64,000 bases of DNA from the NCBI RefSeq assembly GCF_002812955.1, contig NZ_PFXK01000004.1, forward strand, positions 62,001 through 126,000. Direction: 5' to 3'. Below the pieces are notes generated by a model. It was not told where the DNA came from, did not search any database, and saw only the letters and a program-made list of their open reading frames with translations. The DNA is from Vibrio sp. HA2012. Lineage in GTDB: Bacteria; Pseudomonadota; Gammaproteobacteria; Enterobacterales; Vibrionaceae. Both the position numbers and the translations under genes were made by a program. Positions within the stretch are counted from its first letter, which is position 1, and every line of letters begins with the position of its first letter. Shown here piece by piece: positions 39,493 to 47,696 of this stretch.

Positions 39493-40917
39493 ATGAGCAA
39501 AGAAATTAAAGCACAGGTCGTGGTACTTGGTGCTGGACCAGCTGGGTATTCAGCTGCGTTCCGTTGCGCAGACTTAGGTTTGGATACCGTTCTGATTGAA
39601 CGCTACGACACGCTGGGTGGCGTTTGTCTGAACGTAGGCTGTATTCCGTCTAAGGCTTTGCTGCACGTAGCAAAAGTGATTGAAGAAGCCAAGGCTCTGG
39701 CTGAACACGGTATTGTCTTCGGTGAGCCGAAAACGGATATTAACAAAATCCGGATGTGGAAAGAGAAGGTTATCACTCAGCTGACCGGCGGACTCGGCGG
39801 TATGGCTAAGATGCGTAAAGTCAATATCGTCAACGGCTTTGGTAAGTTTACCAGCCCGAACAGCATCGAAGTCAATGGTGCTGACGGCGTTACAGTGGTG
39901 AACTTTGATAATGCTATTATCGCTGCCGGTTCCCGTCCTATTGAGTTACCGTTTATTCCGCATGAAGATCCGCGTATCTGGGATTCAACCGATGCTCTGG
40001 AGCTGAAAGAAGTTCCGGGAAAAATGCTGCTGATGGGTGGTGGTATTATCGGTTTGGAAATGGGAACCGTATACCACGCACTGGGTTCTGAAATCGATGT
40101 GGTTGAAATGTTTGACCAGGTGATCCCTGCGGCGGATAAAGATATCGTTAAGATCTACACCAAGCGCATCAAAAATAAATTTAACCTGATGCTGGAAACC
40201 AAAGTAACGGCTGTCGAAGCGAAAGAAGACGGTATTTACGTTTCCATGGAAGGTAAAAAAGCACCGGCTGAACCGGTACGTTATGATGCTGTGCTGGTTG
40301 CGATTGGCCGGGTGCCGAACGGTAAACTGATCGATGCGGAAAAAGCCGGTCTGGAAGTGGATGAACGTGGTTTTATCAATGTTGATAAGCAGATGCGCAC
40401 CGCTATCCCGCATATCTATGCGATCGGTGATATTGTCGGTCAGCCTATGCTGGCGCATAAAGGTGTGCATGAAGGTCATGTTGCCGCAGAAGTGATTGCC
40501 GGTAAGAAACACTACTTTGACCCGAAAGTGATTCCGTCTATTGCTTATACCGAACCGGAAGTGGCATGGGTAGGCAAAACAGAGAAAGAAGCGAAGCTGG
40601 AAGGTCTGAATTATGAAGTGGCGACTTTCCCTTGGGCGGCTTCCGGTCGTGCGATTGCGTCCGACTGTTCTGACGGTATGACCAAACTGATTTTCGATAA
40701 AGAGACTCACCGGGTGATCGGTGGAGCGATTGTCGGCACTAACGGTGGTGAACTGCTGGGTGAAATCGGTCTGGCTATCGAGATGGGCTGCGATGCAGAA
40801 GATCTGGCTCTGACCATTCACGCACACCCGACCCTGCATGAGTCGGTTGGTCTGGCTGCTGAAGTGTTTGAAGGTACGGTGACTGATCTGCCAAACCCTA
40901 AAGCGAAGAAGAAGTAA
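39493..40917 (+). CDS. lpd: Dihydrolipoyl dehydrogenase (E3)
   Basis: 474 residues. An FAD-binding fold at the N-terminus (VVLGAGPAGYSAAFRCADLG), the redox disulfide Cys45-Cys50 in GGVCLNVGCIPSKAL, an NAD fold (LLMGGGIIGLEMG) and the catalytic His-Glu in HAHPTLHESVG. It reoxidises lipoyl groups of the pyruvate and 2-oxoglutarate dehydrogenase and glycine cleavage complexes. It ends with a strong terminator facing the convergent luxR-type gene. Confidence 0.97.
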   Translation: MSKEIKAQVVVLGAGPAGYSAAFRCADLGLDTVLIERYDTLGGVCLNVGCIPSKALLHVAKVIEEAKALAEHGIVFGEPKTDINKIRMWKEKVITQLTGGLGGMAKMRKVNIVNGFGKFTSPNSIEVNGADGVTVVNFDNAIIAAGSRPIELPFIPHEDPRIWDSTDALELKEVPGKMLLMGGGIIGLEMGTVYHALGSEIDVVEMFDQVIPAADKDIVKIYTKRIKNKFNLMLETKVTAVEAKEDGIYVSMEGKKAPAEPVRYDAVLVAIGRVPNGKLIDAEKAGLEVDERGFINVDKQMRTAIPHIYAIGDIVGQPMLAHKGVHEGHVAAEVIAGKKHYFDPKVIPSIAYTEPEVAWVGKTEKEAKLEGLNYEVATFPWAASGRAIASDCSDGMTKLIFDKETHRVIGGAIVGTNGGELLGEIGLAIEMGCDAEDLALTIHAHPTLHESVGLAAEVFEGTVTDLPNPKAKKK

Positions 40918-40920
40918 TAC

Positions 40921-40960
40921 AAAAAAGGCGATGGTTTCCACCATCGCCTTTGTCTTTTTT
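40921..40960. terminator. Bidirectional terminator between lpd and luxR-type gene
   Basis: AAGGCGATGG (40925-40934) pairs with CCATCGCCTT (40941-40950), loop TTTCCA, flanked by AAAAAA on the left and TGTCTTTTTT on the right. It can end lpd on the plus strand and, less strongly, the convergent regulator gene. Confidence 0.9.
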
Positions 40961-41013
40961 GTTACTTCTGTTGTACTAGCCAGTAACGTTGTTATTTATT
41001 TGCACAATGACAG

Positions 41014-41070
41014 TTTGTTTGTACAGATGCTATTTGTTTGTACAGATACTATCGGTTTGCATAGATACAT
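41014..41070. repeat. 19-bp tandem repeat x3 over the 3' end of the luxR-type gene
   Basis: TTTGTTTGTACAGATGCTA (41014-41032) and TTTGTTTGTACAGATACTA (41033-41051) match at 18 of 19 positions. A diverged third unit, TCGGTTTGCATAGATACAT (41052-41070), is the coding end of the gene (CIYANR, minus strand). The gene stop lies at the unit 2/3 border (41049-41051), so the extra copies sit downstream of it. Confidence 0.75.
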
Positions 41071-41660
41071 AGCATACTGAGAAAGCTATCCGCTAATTTA
41101 TCTATGCTTTTACGATCGTCCTCACGATTTGCCTGAATATAAATGGCATAACAGATGCCGTGGAACATACGGGACAGGGCTTCAGGCTCCTGCTTGTCAC
41201 AGATCTCGCCCTTATCGATGCCGTTTTTGAACAGGCTCTGAAGCAGCATCAGGCTGTTTTTATTCAGAGAAACGTAGAGCGGCCATATTTCATCGCGGGT
41301 TGAGGTACTCCACTCAAACCAGACTTTCAGCCAGTGTGTATCCAGTCTTACCAGTTCAATCAACTGATGACAGATGGTTGCGAGGTTTGTCTGTACCGGT
41401 ACTGACAGATCGACGGTATCGCTCAGGAAGCCAGAGAACTGTCGTGTAACATGGTGCAGAACTTCATCAACCAGATCTTCCCGGGTAGGAAAGTAGTTAA
41501 ATACGGTTGCAACAGAAACCTCTGCAATTTCTGCAATATCGGCGTGTCCGCTACGGCCAATCCCTTTACGGGAAAAAACTTCAAGTGCAATCTCCATCAA
41601 TTGCAGTTTACGTTTTTGCGGTGAAAGTCGGGTTCTGGGGCGTTTAGTGATCATATCCAT
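41049..41660 (-). CDS. LuxR/HapR/SmcR-type quorum-sensing master regulator (TetR family)
   Basis: 203 residues. The N-terminus RPRTRLSPQKRKLQLMEIAL and the TetR helix-turn-helix GHADIAEIAEVSVATVFNYFPTREDLVDEVL are the hallmark of Vibrio LuxR, HapR, OpaR, SmcR and LitR proteins. The ligand-domain part keeps HWLKVWFEWSTSTRDEIWPL and MFHGICYAIYIQANR. It switches hundreds of genes at high cell density. Its place next to lpd and hpt is the Vibrio arrangement. The start region carries a Qrr-like pairing site over the ribosome site, and both flanks hold tandem repeats. Which species name applies (hapR, luxR, litR) is not decidable here, so the symbol is left empty. Confidence 0.95.
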   Translation of the reverse strand: MDMITKRPRTRLSPQKRKLQLMEIALEVFSRKGIGRSGHADIAEIAEVSVATVFNYFPTREDLVDEVLHHVTRQFSGFLSDTVDLSVPVQTNLATICHQLIELVRLDTHWLKVWFEWSTSTRDEIWPLYVSLNKNSLMLLQSLFKNGIDKGEICDKQEPEALSRMFHGICYAIYIQANREDDRKSIDKLADSFLSMLCIYANR

Positions 41661-41668
41661 GGTGAATT

Positions 41669-41680
41669 CCTTGCCAACAG
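41669..41680 (-). promoter_or_regulatory. Candidate Qrr small-RNA pairing site over the ribosome-binding site
   Basis: On the mRNA strand this reads CUGUUGGCAAGG, 8-20 bases before the AUG, and includes the AAGGA ribosome site. Vibrio Qrr small RNAs carry a conserved CCUAGCCAACUGA stretch that pairs with GUUGGCUAGG-like sites in hapR/luxR leaders. The match here (GUUGGC then AAGG) is good but not perfect. Hfq-dependent repression at low cell density is the expected result. Confidence 0.6.
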
Positions 41681-41719
41681 GTTTGTTTTATCTGTCTGTG
41701 TTCACATGCGCTGGCATAC

Positions 41720-41779
41720 AAACAACAGTTATAAAAACAACAGTTATAAAACTAATTTTTATAAAGCTAATATTTATAA
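41720..41779. repeat. 15-bp tandem repeat x4 in the luxR-type/hpt intergenic region
   Basis: AAACAACAGTTATAA occurs twice exactly (41720-41734, 41735-41749). Two diverged units follow: AACTAATTTTTATAA (41750-41764) and AGCTAATATTTATAA (41765-41779). It lies 60 bases upstream of the regulator ATG, so in its leader or promoter. The rest of the 419-base gap up to hpt is AT-rich with no supported gene. Confidence 0.8.
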
Positions 41780-42079
41780 AACAAATAGACGTTTAATTAG
41801 GTTCGGGCTTAATAACCCGATTATTTTTATGTCACTTATATTATTTATAAGTTGATTATTTTGTGCATATACTGCAATTGATGAGTATACGGGTGCATAG
41901 TGTGAAGTCAATCATTGTTATTTATAACCAACTCAGTTGTTATTATGAAATCGGTATAATGAGAATCCGGTTCCAGATGAAAAAAGTAAGGTCAGGGATT
42001 GGACGAAATGATAGAATGCGCGCAAACGTTACCATGCGTTTTGTCACCGATTTGATGTAAGTAAAGAAATGAGAAGAGT

Positions 42080-42610
42080 ATGAAACACACCGTCGAAGTC
42101 ATGATTTCAGAGCAGGAAGTTCAGGATCGCGTTCACCAGTTAGGGAAAGAGATTACCGCCCATTATCAGGGCTCTGACAACCTGGTTGTCATCGGTCTGC
42201 TGAGGGGCTCATTTGTCTTTATGGCGGATTTGGTCCGAGCCATTGAATTAACGCACTGCGTTGATTTTATGACGGCTTCCAGCTATGGAAACAGTATGGA
42301 AAGCTCCAGAGATGTCCGTATTCTTAAGGACCTGGATGACGATATTAAAGGCAAGGATGTACTGCTGGTAGAGGACATTATTGATACCGGTAACACACTG
42401 AGTAAGGTGTGTGAAATTCTCTCTATTCGTGAGCCGAATTCTATCCAGATTTGTACGCTGCTGGACAAACCTTCTCGTCGTGAAGTGGATGTGGATGTGA
42501 AGTGGATCGGCTTCGAGATTCCGGATGAATTTGTGGTGGGTGTGGGTATCGATTACGCACAAAAATACCGTCATTTACCTTATATCGGTAAGGTCGTACC
42601 ACAAAATTAA
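42080..42610 (+). CDS. hpt: Hypoxanthine phosphoribosyltransferase
   Basis: 176 residues. The PRPP-binding loop is [17 protein letters not shown], with an upstream [15 protein letters not shown] and the C-terminal [19 protein letters not shown]. It salvages hypoxanthine (and guanine weakly) to IMP/GMP. GAGAAGAG lies upstream of the ATG. It is divergent from the luxR-type gene and ends in a strong terminator shared with the convergent can gene. Confidence 0.96.
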   Translation: MKHTVEVMISEQEVQDRVHQLGKEITAHYQGSDNLVVIGLLRGSFVFMADLVRAIELTHCVDFMTASSYGNSMESSRDVRILKDLDDDIKGKDVLLVEDIIDTGNTLSKVCEILSIREPNSIQICTLLDKPSRREVDVDVKWIGFEIPDEFVVGVGIDYAQKYRHLPYIGKVVPQN

Positions 42611-42637
42611 TTTACTGTTAGTCTTATTATTAAGACA

Positions 42638-42668
42638 AAAAAAGGAGCGGGGAATCGCTCCTTTTTTG
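42638..42668. terminator. Bidirectional terminator between hpt and can
   Basis: AAAAAAGGAGCG (42638-42649) pairs with CGCTCCTTTTTT (42656-42667) over a GGGAAT loop. The A- and T-runs on the two sides make it work for both hpt (plus) and can (minus). Confidence 0.92.
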
Positions 42669-42690
42669 ATGTCTTTTAATTTACCAGACA

Positions 42691-43350
42691 CTATGATGTC
42701 ACTTCACCATTCGTGATTTTAGTAATTGCTTTGCTGTATGCTTTTTCCAGAGACGCATTATCGTGACAGCGCATGCCCAGATCGACCAGCTTACCGTTAT
42801 CAATACCGTAGATCACACCGTGAATATCCACCTGCTGACCCCGTTCCCAGGCACTCTGCATAATGGTGGAGTTACCGACGTTATACACCTGTTCGGCAAC
42901 GTTTATCTCACACAGTTTATTTCCGCGTTCCTCTTCCGGCAGTTCCAGTAGCCACTTGCGGTGTTTGAGATACAGATCCCGCACATGCAAAAGCCAGTTG
43001 TTGATCAGTCCCAGTTGCGGATTATCAATCGCAGCATTGACCCCGCCACAGCCGTAATGGCCACACACAATGATGTGTTTTACTTTCAGCACATCGACGG
43101 CGTACTGCACGACGGACAGGCAGTTCAGGTCGGTGTGGATCACCTGATTGGCTACGTTCCGGTGCACGAAGAGTTCACCGGAATTGAGCCCGGTCAGCAA
43201 CTCCGCCGGAACCCGGCTGTCTGAGCAGCCGATCCAGAGGTAATCCGGACTTTGTCTGTTGACCAGCCGGGAGAAATACTCAGGGCTTTCCTCTGTCATT
43301 CTGTCAGACCAGGCTGCGTTTTTATCCAATAGCTCTATAATATCTGGCAT
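42691..43350 (-). CDS. can: Beta-class carbonic anhydrase Can
   Basis: 219 residues. Zinc ligands are in [12 protein letters not shown] (Cys and Asp) and [13 protein letters not shown] (His and Cys). It interconverts CO2 and bicarbonate, needed for fatty-acid, nucleotide and amino-acid synthesis in air. It is divergent from yadGH with 222 bases between starts, and convergent with hpt; the same trio (hpt-can-yadGH) is found in E. coli. Confidence 0.96.
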   Translation of the reverse strand: MPDIIELLDKNAAWSDRMTEESPEYFSRLVNRQSPDYLWIGCSDSRVPAELLTGLNSGELFVHRNVANQVIHTDLNCLSVVQYAVDVLKVKHIIVCGHYGCGGVNAAIDNPQLGLINNWLLHVRDLYLKHRKWLLELPEEERGNKLCEINVAEQVYNVGNSTIMQSAWERGQQVDIHGVIYGIDNGKLVDLGMRCHDNASLEKAYSKAITKITNGEVTS

Positions 43351-43572
43351 GTTTACTCCTCTTTTCAGCTCACTATACCTGAGGTGTGATGATTGTTCTT
43401 CTCTTTAGTGAGTGTTTTATCGTCGGGAGTCACTGGTCAGATTAGTGTGGTTTTAATGACCTTTATCCGTTTGTGGTTATCAAATGGTCAGGAATGTTTC
43501 GGTCGGAAAGTGTTGTTTTTATGCCCTCTGACCCCCATGTTAATCAGCATCTCTTAATATAAAGAACAGATT

Positions 43573-44514
43573 ATGTACGCACTGGAAATTGAGCATTTAA
43601 AAAAAACGTATGCCGGCGGGGTTGAAGCCGTAAAGGGCATCAGTCTCTGTGTTGAAAAAGGGGATTTTTATGCCCTGCTTGGGCCGAACGGAGCCGGAAA
43701 ATCAACGACCATAGGGGTTATTTCGTCACTGGTGAACAAAAGCTCGGGTACGGTTCAGGTATTCGGACATGATATCGATTCAGAACTTGAACTGGCTAAG
43801 CTGCAACTGGGTCTGGTGCCGCAGGAGTTTAACTTTAGTATGTTTGAAACGGTCGAGCAGATTGTTCTGCAACAGGCTGGTTTTTATGGTGTATCCCGGA
43901 GTCTGGCCAAAGAAAGGGCTAAGAAATATCTGACCAAACTGGATCTGTGGGAGAAGCGTAATGCCAGAGCCAGAGAACTTTCCGGTGGCATGAAACGGCG
44001 TCTGATGATTGCCCGGGCACTGATGCATGAGCCGAAACTGCTGATCCTCGATGAACCGACAGCGGGTGTGGATATTGAACTGCGGCGTTCCATGTGGGAT
44101 TTCTTGCGCGAGATAAACCTGCAGGGGGTGACCATTATTCTCACGACGCACTATCTGGAAGAGGCTGAGATGCTGTGCCGTAATATCGGCATTATCAATC
44201 GTGGTGAGCTGATTGAAAACACCTCGATGAAGGCCTTGCTGAATAAGTTGCAGGTAGAGACTTTTATTCTGGATCTGGAACCGGGTGCCACCGTGCCTGC
44301 TCTGGAAAGACTGAGTGAGCTGGCCGGGGTGAATTCTGTTGTGGCCGGTAACGGTTCTCTGGAAATCGAGCTGGAAAAAAGTCAGGGGCTAAATGGCATC
44401 TTTACCCAATTGAGTGAGCAGGGGGTACGGGTGCTCTCTATGCGCAATAAAGCCAACCGGCTGGAAGAGCTGTTTGTCAGTATCGTCCGTGATCAGAGAG
44501 AAAAAGAATTATGA
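43573..44514 (+). CDS. yadG: ABC-2 type exporter ATPase, YadG-like
   Basis: 313 residues. One ABC domain with Walker A GPNGAGKST, Q-loop VPQEFNF, signature LSGGMKRRLMIARAL, Walker B LLILDEPTAGVD and switch His in LTTHYLEEAE, plus a C-terminal regulatory tail. It forms an exporter with YadH, whose ATG overlaps its stop by four bases. The substrate is not established in any species to my knowledge. Neighbours (can, panC) match E. coli, so this is a conserved core pair. Confidence 0.93.
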   Translation: MYALEIEHLKKTYAGGVEAVKGISLCVEKGDFYALLGPNGAGKSTTIGVISSLVNKSSGTVQVFGHDIDSELELAKLQLGLVPQEFNFSMFETVEQIVLQQAGFYGVSRSLAKERAKKYLTKLDLWEKRNARARELSGGMKRRLMIARALMHEPKLLILDEPTAGVDIELRRSMWDFLREINLQGVTIILTTHYLEEAEMLCRNIGIINRGELIENTSMKALLNKLQVETFILDLEPGATVPALERLSELAGVNSVVAGNGSLEIELEKSQGLNGIFTQLSEQGVRVLSMRNKANRLEELFVSIVRDQREKEL

Positions 44515-45284
44515 TGTATAGTGTATATTGGACAGCGTTTAAGAGTCTGGTAGAAAAAGAGATCACTCGTTTTACGCGTATCTGGGTTCAGACTCTGGTT
44601 CCGCCAGCGATCACAATGACGCTGTATTTTATCATTTTCGGTAACCTTATCGGCTCGCGTATCGGCCAGATGGGTGGTTTTTCCTATATGGAGTATATCG
44701 TTCCGGGTCTGATCATGATGTCGGTGATCACCAACTCCTATTCCAATGTTGCCTCTTCATTTTTCAGCGCCAAGATGCACAAAAGTATCGAAGAGCTGAT
44801 GGTCGCCCCCGTTCCGCACTATGTGATCATCTGGGGTTATGTGATGGGGGGGGTAGCCCGCGGGTTAGCAGTAGGCTGCCTGGTTACCATGGTATCTCTG
44901 TTTTTTGTGGATCTTAATGTGCATCACTGGCTGATTATTATCGCGACGGTGTTTTTAACTTCCGTGGTCTTTTCGCTAGGCGGGCTGATCAACTCTATCT
45001 ATGCCAAAACCTTCGACGATATTTCTATTGTGCCGACCTTTGTGCTGACACCACTGACCTATCTGGGCGGGGTATTTTATTCTCTGAGCCTGTTGCCGGA
45101 GTTCTGGCAGGGGGTCTCTAAGATCAATCCTATCGTTTATATGGTCAACGCATTCCGCTACGGTTTTCTGGGGGTTTCCGATGTGGCGATCACCACCTCA
45201 TTCGGTGTGCTTCTGGTGTTTATTGCCGGCCTCTATAGCCTGGCGCATTATCTGGTTTCCAGAGGGATTGGGCTGAGAACGTAG
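44511..45284 (+). CDS. yadH: ABC-2 type exporter permease, YadH-like
   Basis: 257 residues with about six membrane spans and the ABC-2 family pattern: KEITRFTRIWVQTLVPPAITMTLYF in pieces, GGFSYMEYIVPGLIMMSV and PLTYLGGVFYSLSLLP near the end. It would be the membrane half of the YadGH exporter. Start ATG 44511 overlaps yadG; ATG 44514 is an alternative. Confidence 0.93.
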   Translation: MMYSVYWTAFKSLVEKEITRFTRIWVQTLVPPAITMTLYFIIFGNLIGSRIGQMGGFSYMEYIVPGLIMMSVITNSYSNVASSFFSAKMHKSIEELMVAPVPHYVIIWGYVMGGVARGLAVGCLVTMVSLFFVDLNVHHWLIIIATVFLTSVVFSLGGLINSIYAKTFDDISIVPTFVLTPLTYLGGVFYSLSLLPEFWQGVSKINPIVYMVNAFRYGFLGVSDVAITTSFGVLLVFIAGLYSLAHYLVSRGIGLRT

Positions 45285-45340
45285 TTTTGTAAATCCAGCT
45301 CTATTTAATGCCTTACTCAGGAAGAATAGGTCTTTGAATG

Positions 45341-45374
45341 TTCTTACTCCCACGCAGGTGCATGGGAGTAAGAA
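45341..45374. terminator. 12-bp hairpin between convergent yadH and panC (REP-like)
   Basis: TTCTTACTCCCA (45341-45352) pairs perfectly with TGGGAGTAAGAA (45363-45374) over CGCAGGTGCA. No T-run on either side. The CTCCCACGC...GTGGGAG form recalls repeated intergenic hairpins of vibrios, so it may be a REP-like unit that also blocks read-through or 3' decay. Confidence 0.6.
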
Positions 45375-45403
45375 GAGAGGAAGTATGGAAACGAAAGCGG
45401 TTT

Positions 45404-46294
45404 TTATTCTGCCGCTTCCGGTGCTTCTTCGATGTCCTGGGTGCTATTCAGTTCCACAACCAGATTGTCGATCAGTCTGACACTACCGAGGAATGCAGAG
45501 ATAAGAATCACCGCTTGTGAAGAGGCATCAGACAAGGGCAGCAGGGTTCTGGCATCGCGGATAAAAATTTCATCCGGTTCGATATCCGCTGCGCGCATCT
45601 GATCCGTTGCATCTTCGAGCATCGACGGATAATCATTTTTACCGGCACGGATCTGGCTGCTGATCCAGCGCATAGTACGGGCGACAACCGGTGCTCGCTG
45701 GCGTTCGTCGATGGTCAGTCTGCCATTGCGGGAGCTCATAGCCAGACCATCCATTTCACGTACAGTCGGTACGCCGATGATCTCGATATCCAGATTCAGA
45801 TCGGCCACCATCTGGCGGATTAATGCCAACTGCTGGAAATCTTTTTCACCGAAACAGGCGACATCAGGCTGAACGATATTGAACAGCTTGGCGACAACCG
45901 TTGATACTCCACGGAAATGTCCCGGACGGGAAGCGCCTTCCAGCATATAGGACATGCCCGGTACTTCCACAAAGGTCTGCTTATCGGCACCTTCCGGATA
46001 CATCAGCTCTGGTGTCGGTGTAAAGACAAAATCCACACCTTCACCGTTGAGCTTGCTCAGGTCGGCCTCTAAGGTTCGCGGATAGTTGTTCAGGTCATCG
46101 GCCCGGTCAAACTGCATCGGGTTGACAAAGATACTGACCACAACCACATCGGCATTTTCAAAAGCCTTGCGCACAAGGGTAAGATGACCTTCGTGCAGGT
46201 TGCCCATGGTCGGTACAAATGCGATCGTACGTCCTTCACGTCGCAGTTGTTTCAGTTGCTCTCTGAGAGAAGCAATGTCTGCAAATGTCTGCAT
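45404..46294 (-). CDS. panC: Pantothenate synthetase PanC
   Basis: 296 residues. The nucleotide-binding [46 protein letters not shown] and MSSRNGRL are all present. It joins pantoate and beta-alanine. It follows panB by nine bases. Its acidic C-terminal tail ([13 protein letters not shown]) is slightly longer than usual. Confidence 0.96.
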   Translation of the reverse strand: MQTFADIASLREQLKQLRREGRTIAFVPTMGNLHEGHLTLVRKAFENADVVVVSIFVNPMQFDRADDLNNYPRTLEADLSKLNGEGVDFVFTPTPELMYPEGADKQTFVEVPGMSYMLEGASRPGHFRGVSTVVAKLFNIVQPDVACFGEKDFQQLALIRQMVADLNLDIEIIGVPTVREMDGLAMSSRNGRLTIDERQRAPVVARTMRWISSQIRAGKNDYPSMLEDATDQMRAADIEPDEIFIRDARTLLPLSDASSQAVILISAFLGSVRLIDNLVVELNSTQDIEEAPEAAE

Positions 46295-46303
46295 TGGTTA
46301 TCC

Positions 46304-47101
46304 TTACGCAATGGTATGTTCTGAACCGGGGAAAGCACCACTTTCAACCTGTTCAATATAATTTGCAACTGCTTTTCGGATATCGCCAGCTTCTGCCAGA
46401 AAGTTTTTAGAAAATTTAGGCATATAGTTAGCAGAGATACCGAACATATCATGCATCACCAGGATTTGCCCGTCGGTGGCATTACCGGCACCGATACCGA
46501 TAACCGGAATATCCAGAGCTTCTGTGATACGTTGTGCCAGTGCGGCAGGCACACATTCCAGTACCACGATCTGAGCCCCGGCTTTTTGCAGCGCCAGCGC
46601 ATCATTCAGCATCTGTTCTGCTTTATCGTCTTCTCTGCCCTGAACGCGGTAGCCGCCGAAAATATTGACCGATTGAGGCGTCAGGCCGAGGTGGGCACAC
46701 ACAGGTACTGCGCGTTCGGTCAGCATGCTGACGGTTTCAGCCAGCCATTCGCCGCCTTCCACTTTCACCATGTTGGCTCCGGCCTGCATGATTTTAGCGG
46801 CGTTTGTACAAGCCTGCTCTGGTGTGGTGCAGCTCATAAACGGCATGTCCGCCATTAGCAGGCTATTCGGGCTGCCAGCGCGGACACAAGCGGTATGGTA
46901 AGCGATATCTTCCACTGTGACCGGAAGCGTATCTGTGCGGCCTTGCAGCACCATACCTAAAGAGTCACCAACCAGAAGAACAGGCATATTCTGTTCTTCA
47001 AAAAGCTGCGCAAAACTTGCGTCATAAGCGGTTGATGAAGCGAATTTACGACCTTCCTGCTTCCAGCGCATCAGATCGTTGATTGTTATTTTTTTCATCA
47101 T
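46304..47101 (-). CDS. panB: Ketopantoate hydroxymethyltransferase PanB
   Basis: 265 residues. Typical segments are [28 protein letters not shown] in pieces, [22 protein letters not shown], and [21 protein letters not shown]. It makes ketopantoate from ketoisovalerate for vitamin B5 and CoA. The start may be 47101 or the next Met at 47098. It is in the folK-panB-panC run. Confidence 0.96.
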   Translation of the reverse strand: MMKKITINDLMRWKQEGRKFASSTAYDASFAQLFEEQNMPVLLVGDSLGMVLQGRTDTLPVTVEDIAYHTACVRAGSPNSLLMADMPFMSCTTPEQACTNAAKIMQAGANMVKVEGGEWLAETVSMLTERAVPVCAHLGLTPQSVNIFGGYRVQGREDDKAEQMLNDALALQKAGAQIVVLECVPAALAQRITEALDIPVIGIGAGNATDGQILVMHDMFGISANYMPKFSKNFLAEAGDIRKAVANYIEQVESGAFPGSEHTIA

Positions 47102-47122
47102 TTTTTCCTTATCAGGAGTTGG

Positions 47123-47608
47123 CTATGATTGCCAGATTCTGAGGCCGTTACGATCCACCTTGTTCAGCAGATCCGGCAACTCAGTCCCATCCGGGAGTGA
47201 TAAATTTGGTGCGATTTCAGACAGCGGATAGAGCACGAACTCCCGCTCTTGCATACCGTAGTGCGGGACGGTCAGTCGCCCGGAATCGATCACCTCATTG
47301 CCGAAAAGAAGAATATCCAGATCCAAGGTTCTTGGTCCCCAGCGTTCTTCTTTACGGACACGCCCCTGTTCCTGTTCGATGGCTTGTGTGCAGTCGAGCA
47401 GTTCCAGCGGCGTTAATTCTGTTTGTATGCAGACCACAGCGTTGATGTAATCAGGCTGGTTCTGCGGCCCCATAGGGGTGCTGCTATACAGGGAAGAGGC
47501 CTGTAAAAATGTTGACTTCGGCAACGTTTTCAGCGATTCAATCGCCCGCAGAGCCTGAGTAACCGGATCCGACAGATTACTGCCGACGGCAATATAAGCG
47601 ATGGTCAT
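47123..47608 (-). CDS. folK: HPPK: 6-hydroxymethyl-dihydropterin pyrophosphokinase FolK
   Basis: 161 residues. The family pattern is AYIAVGSNLSDP at the start, SSLYSSTPMGPQNQPDYINAVV in pieces, and RWGPRTLDLDILLFG with the metal-binding Asp pair, then LTVPHYGMQEREFVLYPL. It activates pterin for folate synthesis. It lies between pcnB and panB as in E. coli. Confidence 0.96.
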   Translation of the reverse strand: MTIAYIAVGSNLSDPVTQALRAIESLKTLPKSTFLQASSLYSSTPMGPQNQPDYINAVVCIQTELTPLELLDCTQAIEQEQGRVRKEERWGPRTLDLDILLFGNEVIDSGRLTVPHYGMQEREFVLYPLSEIAPNLSLPDGTELPDLLNKVDRNGLRIWQS

Positions 47609-47696
47609 GGTCTCTTCCTATTTTATTGACAACTTCCGGCTCCACACTGAAAAGCATTTGTTCTTATGCTTTGTGTGGGAATGCAACCGGGTGATA

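Noticed and set aside
41863..42060. 65-residue plus-strand ORF upstream of hpt
   Set aside because: No ribosome site, no domain, AT-rich promoter region of two divergent genes; composition looks like chance frame.
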